Part shown: positions 12,228-24,902 of the stretch, piece after piece
Position numbering within the stretch: the stretch's first letter is position 1
Layout: every line of letters begins with the position of its first letter
From: Sambucus nigra
Lineage: Eukaryota > Streptophyta > Magnoliopsida > Dipsacales > Adoxaceae
DNA: 64,000 bases
NCBI GenBank assembly: GCA_949130495.1
Contig: OX422210.1
Location: 499,945,760-500,009,759, forward strand
Direction of reading: 5' to 3'
Notes under the pieces: model-generated
Database searches by the model: none
What the model saw: the letters and a program-made list of their open reading frames with translations, nothing else
What the model was told of the DNA's origin: nothing
Position numbers and translations under genes: made by a program

Positions 12228-14527
12228 ATGGCTGAGATCCCAGAATACAGCAATAGGAATAATAATGGAGTTCCTCCCAACCAATTAACTCCTCCAATTG
12301 TCAATGAACTCACTGGAATACTGGCTAGCTTGGCCAGGGGACAAACGGCTATGCAGGACACCATGCGACAACTCATTCAAACTGTCGAAAATGCAACTCT
12401 TGCCCACTAAGGACAACGAACCATTCATATAAATACTCACCTGCCGTCTTCGATATCTATACGTACTCTGTTTACCCATGTTTTCTTAACTAGGCATACT
12501 GCATCATGTCATACTGAGAGGTCCATCGATCCTTCCTATCAGCCTGGTCGGACATGGACTCTCAAGAAAACGTTACCTTAAATCCCGAACGAACAAGCGC
12601 TCTGGTAAGGTTGAGTAGAGTCTCCCCCTTTGACCGTTTGGGCCCTAGGAGGAATAGAAACCCTCCTCGAATTGCGTCAAGAAATTCTCAATGACCAAAT
12701 GATCTAAGGGAAGGTTCTTCCTAATCACGCCCTACAGCCCGCATAGAAAGATCCCAAGAGGAGAATTCAGTGCGATCAGTTGCTCGGGCGAATAGATCAG
12801 AGGGTGGAAATGATGCATGGAAGGGCTCCATTTAAAGGTTGGAATACTGGTTAGGAGAAATGGATAAGGCTAAAAACCCTCTCCAGCGAACCTTTATTAA
12901 AGGATCCCCATTCATACAGGCAATTGTGGACTTTCCCATGCCCTCAAAGTTCAAGGCTCCCGTGGTTACACTGAAATATGATGGGAAGACTGATCCTGTT
13001 CTTCATATAGAGCAGTCCCAAGCTGCTGCAGACATTTATGCGATCCCAGATGAGATGAGGTGCAGGGCTTTCTGAGGAACCATCACTGGATCCGCTCAAA
13101 TATGGTATAATAGTCTTCCTCGGGGGAATAAGATAAAAGGCGGGGGAAAGCACGAGGGATTACATTACTCGTTTTAATAATGAGAAACTGGAGGTCATTG
13201 ATTATAAAGAGAAAACATCCATCACAGCTCTCATGAGTGGCCTCTTACCGAACAAGCTGTACTATACCTTGGCCAAAGATCCCCCCAAATCTATGGTGAA
13301 ACTAATGGCTAAAGCAACCAAAATAATGAACGCCGAAGAGACTATGGATGCAAAGAAGAATGGTAAGACCAAAGCAGAGATTAAAGCTGAAAATAGGTCA
13401 GAGAAGAAAGATCAAAAGCATAATGGGGGAAGTAAGCAATCAAAAGGAAAAAAGACGATCGATCACTTGAGGAAGTATGGGAATTATGCTCCCTTAAAGG
13501 TGGATATAAACCATATTCTGGAGAAGATGAAGAATAGTGAAGAACTCAACTGGTTGGTGAAATTGAAGACAGCCCCTGAAAGGACGGATAATTCCAAGTA
13601 TTGTGAGATCCACAAAGACTATGGACACACAACTAAGCGGTGCATAGCTCTCCAGAACGAGATTGAGGCAGTCATTAGACGAGGAAAATTGAGCCGATTT
13701 ATTGATAGCCAGAATGACGGGGAGACCAGAAATAGAGCAAGACAAATGTCTAAGTCCCCTCGCCGACCAAGAGATGAAAAGAAGAGGAATTATGAAATCG
13801 ACCCAGAGGATGACCCTGACCTCCCAAAGAGGCCCAAATAATCAGAACGTGAGGTATTCTCAATCCGCTTTGGTTCATTTGATTATAATATGATAACTGG
13901 TGGAGATGCAGGAGGTGGTGATCACACCGCTGAGTGGAAAGGTTACCTCAATGAGGCTCAAGCTTGTTCCTACATACAACGGATAAATATAGCGGAAGAG
14001 GATCGTCCGAGGAAGGTTAACAAGGATAAGTTAGTGATTGGTTTCTCCAAAAGTGATTTAGAAGGTGTTTTGTATCTTCACGAATACCCCTTGGTGATCA
14101 AGATGAGGATAAAAGACGTAATCATCTCAAGAGTATTGGTAGATTAAGATAAAGATGGTAGCTCGATAGACATCATGTTCTACCCTGCTTTGACAGTTTA
14201 AACTTGAAATTAACTCAGTTAGAGCCATATCACAGGCCCCACCTCAATTTTACTGAAGAAAAAGTCTTTCCACTTGGGACGATCAAGTTGGATATGCTTA
14301 TTGGTACCTGGCTTGCCTGCAGAACCGAAAAAGTATGCTTTTTTGTTATGGATAAAAATGTCCAATCAGCCTACAACATAATCATGGGAAGAGTAGGCTT
14401 GAAAACGTTCGAGGCAGTGCCATCCACGGTACATCAATGCTTGAAGTTTCTGACAACCTTTGGTGTGGAACTTATGAAGAGTGATCAGAAAGTAGCTCTG
14501 AAATGCTACTATTCATCTACCGAATAA
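12228..14527 (+). pseudogene. Element A gag-protease (broken)
   Basis: Gag begins MAEIPEYSNRNN at 12228, matching the start MADNPESSNRS of element B. The capsid core is readable at 12839-13075 (FKAPVVTLKYDGKTDP, then HIEQSQAAADIYAIPDEMRC). A basic region and the zinc-knuckle KYCEIHKDYGHTTKRC follow within 13233-13841. The protease stretch has VIISRVLVD at about 14120-14147, but extra bases and a stop interrupt the following DGSS motif. The C-terminal protease part is open at 14204-14527 and includes FVMDKNVQSAYNIIMGR. At least ten stops or frameshifts, most between 12410 and 12840, make it non-functional. Its protein would package the RNA and mature Gag-Pol. Confidence 0.85.
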
Positions 14528-16740
14528 GAGGAATTGGAAAAATCCAGAATAAAAGCAACCACTTACCAAGTAGATAAGCCAGAGGAGTCAGAGATTAAAA
14601 CACTGGATCCTAGAGACGGATCAGAGCTCGTGAAGGGCCAAGTTATAGAAGTTATGGAGAGCATTGTTATGGACGACGAATGACCAGAATGAACAACTCA
14701 AATCAACATTTCACTGGATCCGTCAATAAAGTAAGAGTTGGTGGCATTTTTGAGGCATAAGAAGCAAGCTTTTGCATGGAATCACGAAGATATGCCGGCG
14801 ATAGACCCAATATTCCTATGCCACGAGCTCAATGTTAATAAGGAGATCAAATCGGTAAAGAAACGCTGAAGAGTCTTAAGCCCAGAGAAGAACCAAGCTG
14901 TATAGGAGGAAGTGTAAAAGCTGCAAAAAGCCTCTTTTATTGAGGATGTTAAATATCCTGACTGGTTAGCTAACGTAGTCATGAAAAAAAAGAAGAACAA
15001 TAAATGGAGGATGTGTGTAGACTTCACAGATCTAAATAAAGCCTACCCAAAAGATCACTTCCCTCTGCCCCGAATAGACCAGTTGGTAGACGCTACCTCG
15101 GGGCACGAATTATTGAGCTTTATGGACGCCTACTCCGGCTACAACTAGATTAAGATGAAACCTGAAGATAGGGAGAGTACCTCTTTCATTACCCCACGGT
15201 GCACCTAATGTTACAATGTTATGCCTTTTGGTCTTAAAAGTACAGGTGCTACGTACCAGAGGCTAATGAATAAGGTGTTCGCAGAGCAGATCGACAAAAA
15301 TATAGAGGTGTATGTTGATGACATGCTGACAAAGAGCAAGAAAGCTGCTAACCACATAGCCGACCTAAGCCAAACTTTTGACCAGCTGGAGAAATACCAA
15401 ATGAAACTGAACCCGACTAAGTGTGTATTTGGCGTACGAGAAGGCATGTTTCTCGGGTATATTATAAATCAGCGAGGCATTGGGGAAAATCTTGAGAAAA
15501 TTAAAGCTTTATTGGAATTACGACCTCCAACTACAAAGAAGGAAGTGCAAAGCCTCATTGCAGCTCTCAATAGGTTTGTCTCACGAGCAACTGACAAATG
15601 TCTTCCGTTTTTCAAGACACTCAGAAAAACTTTCGAATGCAATGATGAATGTGAGGAGGCATTTCAAGAGTTTAAGCAGTATTTGGGAACACCTCCACTG
15701 TTGTCCAGGCCAGTAGTGGGAGAAAAGCTATATTTGTATTTGGCTGTGTTAGAAAATGCAGCCAGTTCAGCATTGATAAGATTGGAGGATGGAGTGCAAA
15801 AGTCGGTGTATTATACAAGCAAAGCATTCCGAGGAGCAGAGATTAGATATCCAAGGTTGGAGAAGCTGGCATTAGCGTTGATCGAGATAAGCAGGAGGAT
15901 GAAACTATACTTCCAGGCCCATATGATAATGGTGTACACTGACATGCCACTCAGACAGGCATTGCATAAGCCAAAAAATTTGGAAGACTGATGTATTGGG
16001 AAGTAGTATGATATTATTTATGAACCAAGGTCTTCCCTCAAAAGGCAAGCGATAGCAGTTTTCATTACAGAATTTACTTATTTAGACACCTCTGACCAAC
16101 AAGGGTCTAATGCAGAACAACCCATGGATGTTGGGGAATCGTCAAACATTATCCTTGAGCAACTTCCATTAGCAGAATTTCCAGAGGGGATAGACCCCGA
16201 GAAACAAGAATCATTGGATAAAAGCCCAGTGTTGGGAGACGATAAAAGGAAGTACCAAATATTCCACCACAAAATTTTATCAGACCAAGTGTTTGATAAC
16301 TGTATTCCTATGTGGAATTCGTATGTTGATGGTTCTTCATGTGCCACCGATAGTGAAGATGGAATAATCCTTAATAGTTCAGATGGACTGGATATCGAAT
16401 ATGCTCTGTGCTTTTAATTCAAAGCTTCCAACAATGAAGCTGAATACGAAGCTATGATTATGGGCCTCAGTTTAGCCAAAATCCTAAAGGCAGAGCAAGT
16501 TTCGGTGTTTAGTGATTCACATTTAGTCGTAAATCAGATTCTTGGGTTGTACGCGATGAAGGGAGACTTCATGTCTAGGTATCACGCCAAAGCTATGGAA
16601 ATCGTATCCACTTTTATAGCGATTCAATTGATCAGAATACCAAGATTAGAGAACACGAGAGCTGACGCATTAGCTCGGTTAGCCTCAGCTACTTGCACCG
16701 AGCTATAAAGAACGATTCCTATCGAGATATTGGCAGACCG
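14528..16740 (+). pseudogene. Element A reverse transcriptase and two RNase H domains (broken)
   Basis: RT motifs: WRMCVDFTDLNKA-like block near 15000, FPLPRIDQLVDAT near 15060, MDAYSGYN near 15120 with a stop after it (TAG where B has CAG), VMPFGL near 15220, and the catalytic YVDD near 15310. The stretch 15221-15991 is open for 256 codons and runs from the end of RT through the first RNase H domain (SSALIRLEDGVQKSVYYTSK, then YTDMPLRQALHKP). A second, archaeal-type RNase H follows at about 16318-16708 ([36 protein letters not shown]). This second domain is a known feature of the Tat lineage. Stops at about 14525, 15147, 15207 and 16416 break the reading. Confidence 0.85.
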
Positions 16741-18007
16741 AAGAATTGATGAAGATTAAATGGTGAGATTCATCACTTCAGATACGGGATCTTCCTAGAT
16801 GTACCCCATCAGGTCGTATATCGAACAAGGAATTTTACGAACTGGTCAACTCGCAGCCAAGAGATTGAAGTTTAAAGCTGCTCGGTATGTGTTAAACATT
16901 AGAATTTTATATAGAAGAGGTATGATAGCAGGTTTACAGAGATGTGTTCATCCATTAGAGGTTAAAGATCTGATAGAAGAAATTCACGAAGGGTCTTGTG
17001 GTGCTCATGTAGTAGGCTGGACTCTCCTCCAGAGGATAACGACGCAGGGATATTATTGGCCAATGATGCGCACTGATTGTACAACTTATGCCAAGAAATG
17101 CGATAAATGTCAATGGTTTTCTACCATACGAAGAACTCCCCAGGCATTATTAACACCTATCACTTCCCCTTGGCCGTTTTCCATGTGGGGCATAGACTTG
17201 GTTGGGCCTCTACCAACTACCAGAGGATGATTCAAGTACTTGGTGCCCGCTATTGATTATTTCACCAAATGGGTGAAAGCTGAACCTCTCAACCTATGAA
17301 AGGGTTTACCAGTTTATTTGGAAGAATATTATTTACAGATATGGTCTACCGCATGCTTTCATCACTAACCATGGTACCCAGTTTGATAATGAGGAATTCG
17401 CTACATATTGTCACCAGTCAAACGTCCAGAAGATCCATTCCGTACCAGGCCATCCCCAGAGTAATGGGAAAACTGAAGTGACGAATATGACTCTGCTCAA
17501 CGGGTTGAAGAAACGATTAGATGATGCAAAAGGGAACTGGATTAACGAACTACAGTCTGTATTATGTGCATACCGAATAACTCCCCGAACAGCAATGGGG
17601 GAATTTCCTTACATGCTAGCCTTTGGAAGTGAAGCATTCATACCAACTGAACTGGGCCTACCCACTCTCAGGGTGCTCAATTTCAACTCCCCCATAAGCG
17701 ATTTGATGAGATGTTTAGACTTGGACATGCTCGAAGAAGTGAGAGAAGATACGACAATCAGAAACGCAGCTTACTAGCAAGAGTTGCCATGTTCTACAAC
17801 AAAAGAGTCAATAAATGCGATCTTAAGGAGGGAGACTATGTTCTCAAGAAGGTGATTCAGAAGAATAATAAGCTAGAGGCTAACTGATATGGACCTTATC
17901 ATGTTACAACTGTTGTTTTATCTGGGACCTACAGAATAGAAACCTTAGAGGGTGAAGAATTAAAAAATGCGTGGAATGCGGAGCACCTGCACAAATATTA
18001 TCAGTAA
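16741..18007 (+). pseudogene. Element A integrase (broken)
   Basis: The zinc-binding HHCC region is open at 16799-17230 (IHEGSCGAHV, YYWPMM, CDKCQWF). The catalytic core begins MWGIDLVGPLPTTRG with the first Asp. A frame change follows, and the second catalytic Asp position reads ITNHGTQF: Asn replaces the Asp found in B. The C-terminal part is readable at 17478-17777 and again at the end (LEGEE..NAWNAEHL.KYYQ), with a TAA stop at 18005-18007. Several stops and frameshifts plus the Asp-to-Asn change mean no active enzyme. Confidence 0.85.
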
Positions 18008-18089
18008 TAAAGATTCACATGTACCCCATTTCCATCAATATGAATAAAAATGATATTTTCCCCATATTCCTTTTTGTTCAAATTTTTTT

Positions 18090-18250
18090 TTGGAGTACTC
18101 GTGCTACACACTACACCACCAACTACGGTTGGTCGGCACATCAACAACCACCAACTACGGTTGGTTGGCATATCAACAACCACCAACTAAGGTTGGTCGA
18201 CATATCAATAATGACCAACTAAGGTTGGTCAACAACCAATAATGTTGGCA
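18090..18250. repeat. Palindrome array of element A
   Basis: Directly after integrase there is a block GGAGTACTCGTGCTACACACTAC (given here as GGAGTACT, C, GTGCTACACACTAC) that also occurs after integrase in B. Then about four units of roughly 33 bp follow, each built on an imperfect palindrome such as ACCAACTACGGTTGGT or ACCAACTAAGGTTGGT, spaced by CGGCACATCAACAACC-like sequence. The array lies between the 3' end of pol and the 3' end of the antisense gene. Confidence 0.8.
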
Positions 18251-18714
18251 TAACAATCATACAAGGCAAGGCCTGTTTGATTATGGGTGACCTCAAGGGG
18301 CATCCAAAACTAGGCAAGATGATGGGTGACCTCACGGGGCATCCATTTCCTAGGCACCAAGGTAATCTAGATAAGATTGCTACAACTAAGAATGACCATG
18401 GGATGAAAATCATTCCATCGATTAGGCACTTATGGGTGACAAGTCACTACAACTAGGCAACAAAGGGGGCAAAGTCCCATTGTCTAGGCCATTAAAACAA
18501 AAACAGGATAATTTATCCCTTTATAAATATATATACTCATCACAAGTAAATTACAAATGATGTCCAAGGAAAGACAATTGCATAAAGATGAACTTTTCTT
18601 CATTAATTACAATTTACTTCCAAGGAAGGAAAGTTATAAAACAATGAATTTTTCTTCATTCCATGACCAAGAACATACAAAAAGATGAGCTTTTATTCAT
18701 TGAATACAAATTTC
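18251..18714. other. Spacer between array and antisense gene of A
   Basis: No gene seen. It contains a direct repeat of GGGTGACCTCA.GGGGCATCC at about 18284-18345 and several AT-rich runs. This is probably the 3' untranslated region of the antisense transcript and of the gag-pol RNA. Confidence 0.5.
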
Positions 18715-21700
18715 CTATCCCATTGGCTTTTTTCCTTCTGATTTTGGTACAGGTTCTATTCCAGCAGGAGGATCATCTAAAGCATAAGGAGAGTTGATAA
18801 AATTCATATCTCGAAGCATCCTGATATTGCTCGAACTTGGCCGCTCAAGCAGATGAGGAGGTCGGGATATCTCAAAGTCTTCATGAAGGTTGTAGTCACC
18901 AAGATAGTTAGAAATCAAACTTTGAGTAATGGCATGAGCTGGAATCCAACTGACATCTATCTTAAAGGGAGGCACAGGCAGATCAAGTAATCCAGGCTCA
19001 TGCCAATCCCATAAGGAATTTCCCTCCTCAACTTTCATCACAATCAATGCGTTCAACCATCCTCGTTTGTATCTAACATTATTTGATTGTTTTAACCGAG
19101 CAACAAGGTGACACAAAGCTTCATTATATCCCTCCATCCAAAATTCTCGGGGTTGCTTGTGGAATTTATATGTCAATCTCTCAACATTTTGATGGAGCTT
19201 CTTCACAAAATTTTCTTTATTCTCCAAGGCAGAACTTTGCTTGGAAAGTTGCTCGGTAAGACTTTGGATTTTCTGGGACATCTCAGTCAAGGCTCGATTT
19301 TTTACCATTATTTGTACGACTTGATTTTCTAAATCCAGTTAGGTCCTTGTCTCTTCAATATTGAGCTGAGCAATTCTTGCTCTGCCACGAGAAGAAGATC
19401 TTGTTCCGCCATGCGTCGAAGATAGATGTCCATCTCTTTTTAAAGCTTCCAATTCTTCTCTCAATGCCTCATTCTCAGTTTCCAAAAATGAAAAACCCTC
19501 ATCATTGATTGGGACCAAAGCTCTAGAGAAAGAAGACGATTTTAGTTGTTTCATTTCTTCTCTCAAAAAAATATTTTCCTCCTCCAACAGCTTGGCAATG
19601 TTTCTGTGCTCTTCAATCTCAATCTTTAACACACTTTCTCTCCTCTTATAGGTTGAGATAAATTTGTCATAACCCCGATCAACGCTTAATTATTGGTATT
19701 TTTTCTCATAACCTTTATGAAGAAGAGCCGTGGTTTCTTTGTGTTAAAGTTGAAGCCCTTCGATCACACCTTACCGATCTTCTATCATTTTGTAATACGC
19801 CACGTTGTTCACAACTCGATCAAGCAGACACTTTAAATATTGGTAGGCATCAATTTCCCTTTAAGAAGCATTAGATCCAAGGATATCAATTATTTGAGCT
19901 TCAGTAAAATCTGTATGACCAACTTTGAAGTAATCATTACACTTCTTCATCAGCTCTGTATCATGAGCTGACAAAAGTTCCATCCTAGCAATAAACTAGT
20001 AAGGAAAAGTAAACATGGATCAACAACCAAACAAAAAGGATCGAGCAAATAAAGGAGATAATTCAGAATAAATAGCAAAGTCCATTTTATTGATTATGAA
20101 GGGGAGAGTACAACCAAAGTTACAAAAAAAAGAAAAGAACTATGCACTTAAAAGGTCCAAATAACTCTACACCTTCTCCTCATTTCCTACAACATCTTCA
20201 ACCGGTTTGGATGTAGGAGTTGGTTTCTCGGAGGGCAATTGGCATTATTCGGTAGAATATGCAGCCAGTTGAACTTACTCAGAGGATTGAGGAAGGGTAG
20301 CAACGGGTGTTTATTCTACTACTACTACCATAGAAGATTCATCAAACTCAACTTCATCCTCATTTTCTTCTTCAACAGCAGGAGGAGGGCCATGGGTGTG
20401 TTTCTGAAATAGTTCAGAGTCATCAGCAACACTCAGCTCCTTCAACGCTGCAACCCATCCATCTCTGAAGTATTTCAAACTTGCATACTCCATCTGGGAA
20501 GAAACAACAGCTAAAGCTTTATTCCATCCTTTGTCCCAGCCAGAGCTAAAGGATTTTTTCACAGCAGCTCTCCTTTTTTCTCTCTTCGAGGAAGTGGTTT
20601 TCATGAGAAGCCCTTCAATATATTTTACCTTCTCCTCAAGCTATTTCTTACGCCGTTCATCCTCTTCAAGCTTCCCATCAGCTTCCACTTTACTGGAAAT
20701 GATAACCTTCAATTTTTCCTCCAACTCTTTGGAGGTATTTACAACCTGATCCCGGGCTGTATCAGCCCGTTGACGAGCTATCTCCCATGTAACTTTTTAT
20801 TTTTCGTATTTTTTCCAGGACTCTCCCAAAGATTTGGACAACCTAGCAAGGGCTTCCTCTACTCTACTAGAGGAAGTTGAAGCTTTTATGATTTTATCAT
20901 TTTCCACGATATTGTTGAAGTACACCAAAAACTGTAAGACTAAGAAAGACACGAATCAGAGTAAGAACATGGTAGTAAGAATTAAAAAGATAAAAATAAT
21001 GATCACTTACTGAGATAAGAAGTTGAGCTTCCACATCGATAACCCTATCCCGAGGAGTTAAAGTTTCAGCAGTTCGGCAGTCAGGGAGAGTCCCTTACTT
21101 GATCAATTTCTTGGCCAAGCCAGGGGTAAGGACAGCCGGGGAACTAGCCATCAAGGAAGAAATCCCAACTCCAGCAGGTTGGGCAATAATATCCACAGGT
21201 CTCTCAGTAAGACCTTTCCTCAACCTCCTTAAAGGAGCACCTTCAATCACAGGTGCTGCCTTTTTTTCAATCAAAGGTACTGCCTCTTTTGGGATAATAA
21301 CTTCAATTAAAGGTGAGGCCTCTTTAGGGGAAATAGGGGGCTTCTTTCTGATATCTTTGGCATAAGGAACAACATCCTTTTTCTTAGTTCCGTCAGCTAG
21401 AACATCGCCCTTGTTCTTCTTCTCCCCTTCATAACCAAGAGCAGACTTGGCGAAGAACTTATGAACCTTCCTCTTCTTTATCAGATCAGCAATAGAAGCA
21501 CCCAAATCATAAGAAGATTCTTATATGCTTGCTCGAGATGCTGGTACTCGATCAAGATCAATTACCACATGAGGGGTAAGAGGACGATCAATAAAAGATG
21601 AAGTGGTGTTCTTGTATCTCAGCAAATAAGAAGCAGGCCCCACGTTCTCCCTAGCAATCGATTGGTGAAAACCCCATATAAGTTTCAAATCTCCCAAATA

Positions 21701-22344
21701 AGTTTCAAATCTTTGATATTAATATCAATCTCTTTTGGAGATTTTCTTTTACTGTCAACTGCAATAAATAAAAAAAAGTATATGTCAGTGATGCATTTTA
21801 TCAAACAAAAACAAATCTCAATTGAAAAATTAAAAACAACCTATCCTATTGCCATAAAGTGGACATCTGGGACCTTGATGCACATCTTTTCCTTTTAACA
21901 GGGGTGTTGCCAGTTTTTCATCACAAACCCATGATCAAAATAATCCCTATTAGCGTCGGGGAGATTGACCACTAAAGCTCGATTTGAAAACCTAGTTTTT
22001 AAATAGAAAGTAGTGTCACTGGTAACCCATTTGTAGCAATACATAATTTCAGGAATTCCTAAGCGAGTTTCGTGTGTTTGGTTTAACCTATATACGTGAT
22101 TAACTACCCTCCATGTATTTAGAGCTACTCTTGCAGGAACAATATCGAAATATTGGCAAAACTCCAAACACAGGGGATTACGCGAGAAAGAAAAACCACA
22201 TTTTACCACAAAAATGGAGGGACGCCAGTGTCCCTCAGCTAAAGAAAATAAATCAGCAGGGCAAGGAGGTTCCTTTAGAATCACCCAAGAGGGAATTTTA
22301 AAATTATCTTGGAATTTATGTAATGATTAGACAAGATAAACCAT
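18715..22344 (-). pseudogene. Antisense gene of element A (PF04195-like, coiled coil)
   Basis: Function unknown. My model on the minus strand: exon 1 22344-21841 (start MVYLV; PF04195-like region with FSLAEGHW, FCQYFDIVPARVALNTWRVV, YLKTRFSNRALVVNLPDA); intron 21840-21759; exon 2 21758-21011; intron 21010-20932; exon 3 20931-20173, with a G.DKGWNKAL motif near 20540; intron 20172-19996; exon 4 19995-18715, coiled coil then WMEGYNEAL..GWLNALIV. Introns have GT/AG ends and the same positions as in element B. Exon 4 lacks the first ATG that B has (ATT instead), which favours splicing from exon 3. Stops in exon 1 (after MVYLV), exon 2 and exon 4 (for example TAA at 19744-19746) show it is broken. 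It is convergent with gag-pol of the same element. Confidence 0.75.
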
Positions 22345-22506
22345 GGTGGCTAAAGCAAAGAAGGAAGAAGGAAGACGTTCTTATAGAAAACTAAGGAATC
22401 TGCTAAGGTAGGTGACAAAAAAAACGATCATAAGAAGATAAGGTGAGAAGGAAAAGAGTTTGGAAGTCTCAAAAGAAAAAAGTTGACGATGATTTGATTC
22501 TATCGC

Positions 22507-22515
22507 TTTTAAATG
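22507..22515 (-). promoter_or_regulatory. Candidate TATA box of the antisense gene of A
   Basis: On the minus strand the sequence reads GGCATTTAAAAGCG, 171 bp before the ATG at 22344. Element B has GGTATTTAAGCG 172 bp before its antisense ATG. The near-identical spacing and sequence support a real core promoter separate from the LTR. Confidence 0.5.
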
Positions 22516-22772
22516 CCATACGTCGGTAAATGAGAAAAGAAATGATTACTAAAAATGATGATTGCGTTTTCGACGGCTAAATGATAAAAAAGACCCAAAT
22601 TTCCAAGCGTCCGTCGAAAATTCAAAATATTTATGAATTTGCCATTTCGCGCCCAAAATCATTTAATGTCAAGTGTTGTAGATCTGTAATCTAACAAGAC
22701 TGGGTAAAACATGTCCGAACAACTTTTGAGCATAATGTCCCACACTCTCATATCAAATCTCAACTGTGGAAC

Positions 22773-22784
22773 ATTGGGAGCTTC
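22773..22784 (+). other. Polypurine tract of element A
   Basis: ATTGGGAGCTTC directly precedes the 3' LTR start TGTTGAT. Element B has the matching ATTGGAGGCTTC before its 3' LTR. It would prime plus-strand DNA synthesis. Confidence 0.65.
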
Positions 22785-23249
22785 TGTTGATACAAAAATT
22801 TATCAGCTGACGTGGAACAATTATATGAAGACATGTATCATCTTACGTGGAAAAATATATGTTCACCGAGCTACTCAGCGTACCGAGCAACTCTACTTGA
22901 CGAGCTACTTAATGTTAGAAGCATCTGGTCAAGAAGACCAAGCGACAATTATAGATTCAATGAATATTATTATTATGTACAGTTATATATGTCTATTAAA
23001 TAATGACACAATGTCTGTTCATATGTATTGACCCAAGGGCTATAAATACATTGTAATCCCCGCCATAGCGGGGTAATTGATCACTTCCGATCATCATCAA
23101 GATTAAGGCACAATACCCATCAATACAAAACAATGGATGTAGGCCATTTTCATAAGGCTGAACCACTTTAAAAATCCTTTGTCTTATTTCTTTATTTATA
23201 TTTATCTGTGATTAATTAATTAGATCAAGTATAGTTTTTTACATCAACA
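22785..23249 (+). repeat. Element A 3' LTR (465 bp)
   Basis: It begins TGTTGAT and ends ATCAACA, followed by the CTCCC duplication at 23250-23254. It aligns with 11664-12164 throughout, including the GGCTATAAATACATTGTAATCCCC-type core given in parts above, and lacks two insertions of about 20 bp found in the 5' copy. Confidence 0.9.
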
Positions 23250-23254
23250 CTCCC

Positions 23255-24014
23255 TTCATTAAGATTACAGATATTCGTTAATTAAATTAAATTACTGACA
23301 ATTATATTTAATCGACCTCTTATAAATTTCTTGAGATCGTCCGCTTAACTTATTTGATATGTCAGATAATTAACTCAATCGATCGGGTTTGACATAATCA
23401 AAATTCATAAGCTACATCAAGAGGGTACTATCGATCTCTATATCGAAACGTGGATTCCATCTATAATTAACTTTCACCATACATTAATCACTATTATCTA
23501 ATCCACCAAACTTGTTAATTTATAAATAAATCTCACCCAATAAGTCAAAGTAATGTACAATTGATGCACGTGTCCATAAATTATGTCTAAATTAAGAACT
23601 TAGGCACTCATAATAACCACAAGATGTTCATTATCTTATATAATTAGTATAAAGATAATTATCTCAAATTTGTCCTGTTCAAAACAAGCAACGCTTATTA
23701 GCACAATAAGTCGAAACTATACTGTTTACTGTAATCAAGATAGACCTACTAAACTATTGTGCTATAATCTTACCGATGGTATGTCCATCTCCATCTAAGA
23801 TTGTGAACCATACTTATATTCTACAATAACCGATGATTTGATATTCTGTGTGTAAACCGAACTCTACACACCAAATCATTTGTTATATAGAATAAAAGAC
23901 ACCTATGCATAAATATATAAATAATATGATGTAAACATTACTTGTGAAGATTCTCATAAATAGACATACAAAAATTCACTAATGAACCATGACTTTTAAT
24001 ATACAACTCCAACA
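23255..24014 (-). mobile_element. Copia-like LTR part, interrupted by element A
   Basis: The right end CTCCAACA is the complement of an LTR start TGTTGGAG. The left end joins seamlessly to 11658 when element A and one CTCCC are removed, so A is inserted within this LTR or just inside it. It shares about 230 terminal bases with the LTR-like sequence ending at 7294. No coding motif is seen. Confidence 0.55.
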
Positions 24015-24430
24015 ACAATGAACTGATGAGCATTTGATAATGATAATGAGATGTATGTGTACACTATATCTTAATTAACTAAGAAATTGATAAATGATAT
24101 ATGAATAACAAAAAAATCTATGAAAATAGTTTTTTTTTTGGAAGACATTCCATCCATTTCAGTCAGGAGTTGATTTAAAACCCAATCAGTAGCACACTAA
24201 CTTCTCCTGCACTACTTCCCCTCTGTATAAAATACCAAAAATAGAGTAAATCCATGTTTGGATGAGGGAAATGCTTTACTCTTATGTGAAAAGTATGCTT
24301 TATCTAGTGTAAAATTTTTGTTCATATATATCTTAACTAAATGAACGTTAAATTATGTGACTTGGATGAAACATGGTGAGGAGAATTTACTGGTAACACT
24401 CTAGATAAAGTTCAAATCATTAAACCAAAC
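24015..24430. other. Intergenic AT-rich stretch
   Basis: No gene or element recognised. It separates the copia-like LTR from the truncated end of the CDC48-like pseudogene. No continuation of the AAA domain is readable here. Confidence 0.5.
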
Positions 24431-24713
<283 letters not shown>

Positions 24714-24902
24714 CTATATGAAAATAACACAAGTTAACAAATCCTCACGCCCATGTTCATAAAAAAGATGGAAAATAAAGAAAATCCAAAAAAATAAATC
24801 CATCTTATGTGTGTTGGATTATGGTTCTGTAAAAAGATGAAAAGGAATGGGTTTGTTTAGGCTAAACCAAACAAAAAATTGCCTTGGCAAATTTTTATAT
24901 GG

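Larger units (their letters stand above)
11664..23249 (+). mobile_element. Element A: Tat-lineage Ty3/gypsy LTR retrotransposon
   Basis: A complete but mutated element of 11.6 kb. Order: 5' LTR, primer-binding site, gag-protease-RT-RNase H-integrase on +, a palindrome-rich repeat, a four-exon gene on minus, polypurine tract, 3' LTR. A perfect CTCCC duplication flanks it (11659-11663 and 23250-23254). The LTRs differ at many sites and by two indels of about 20 bp, more than in element B, so A is older. The 5' LTR begins TC instead of TG. It is inserted in copia-like LTR sequence. Gag and pol carry many stops, so it is non-autonomous today. Lineage is inferred from gag/pol similarity to B, the second RNase H domain and the antisense gene. 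Confidence 0.9.

Noticed and set aside
6368..24014. One complete copia element from 6368 to 24014 with element A nested in it
   Set aside because: The two LTR-like ends agree over only about 230 bp, no 5 bp duplication was found, and the gag relict does not resume after 24014.
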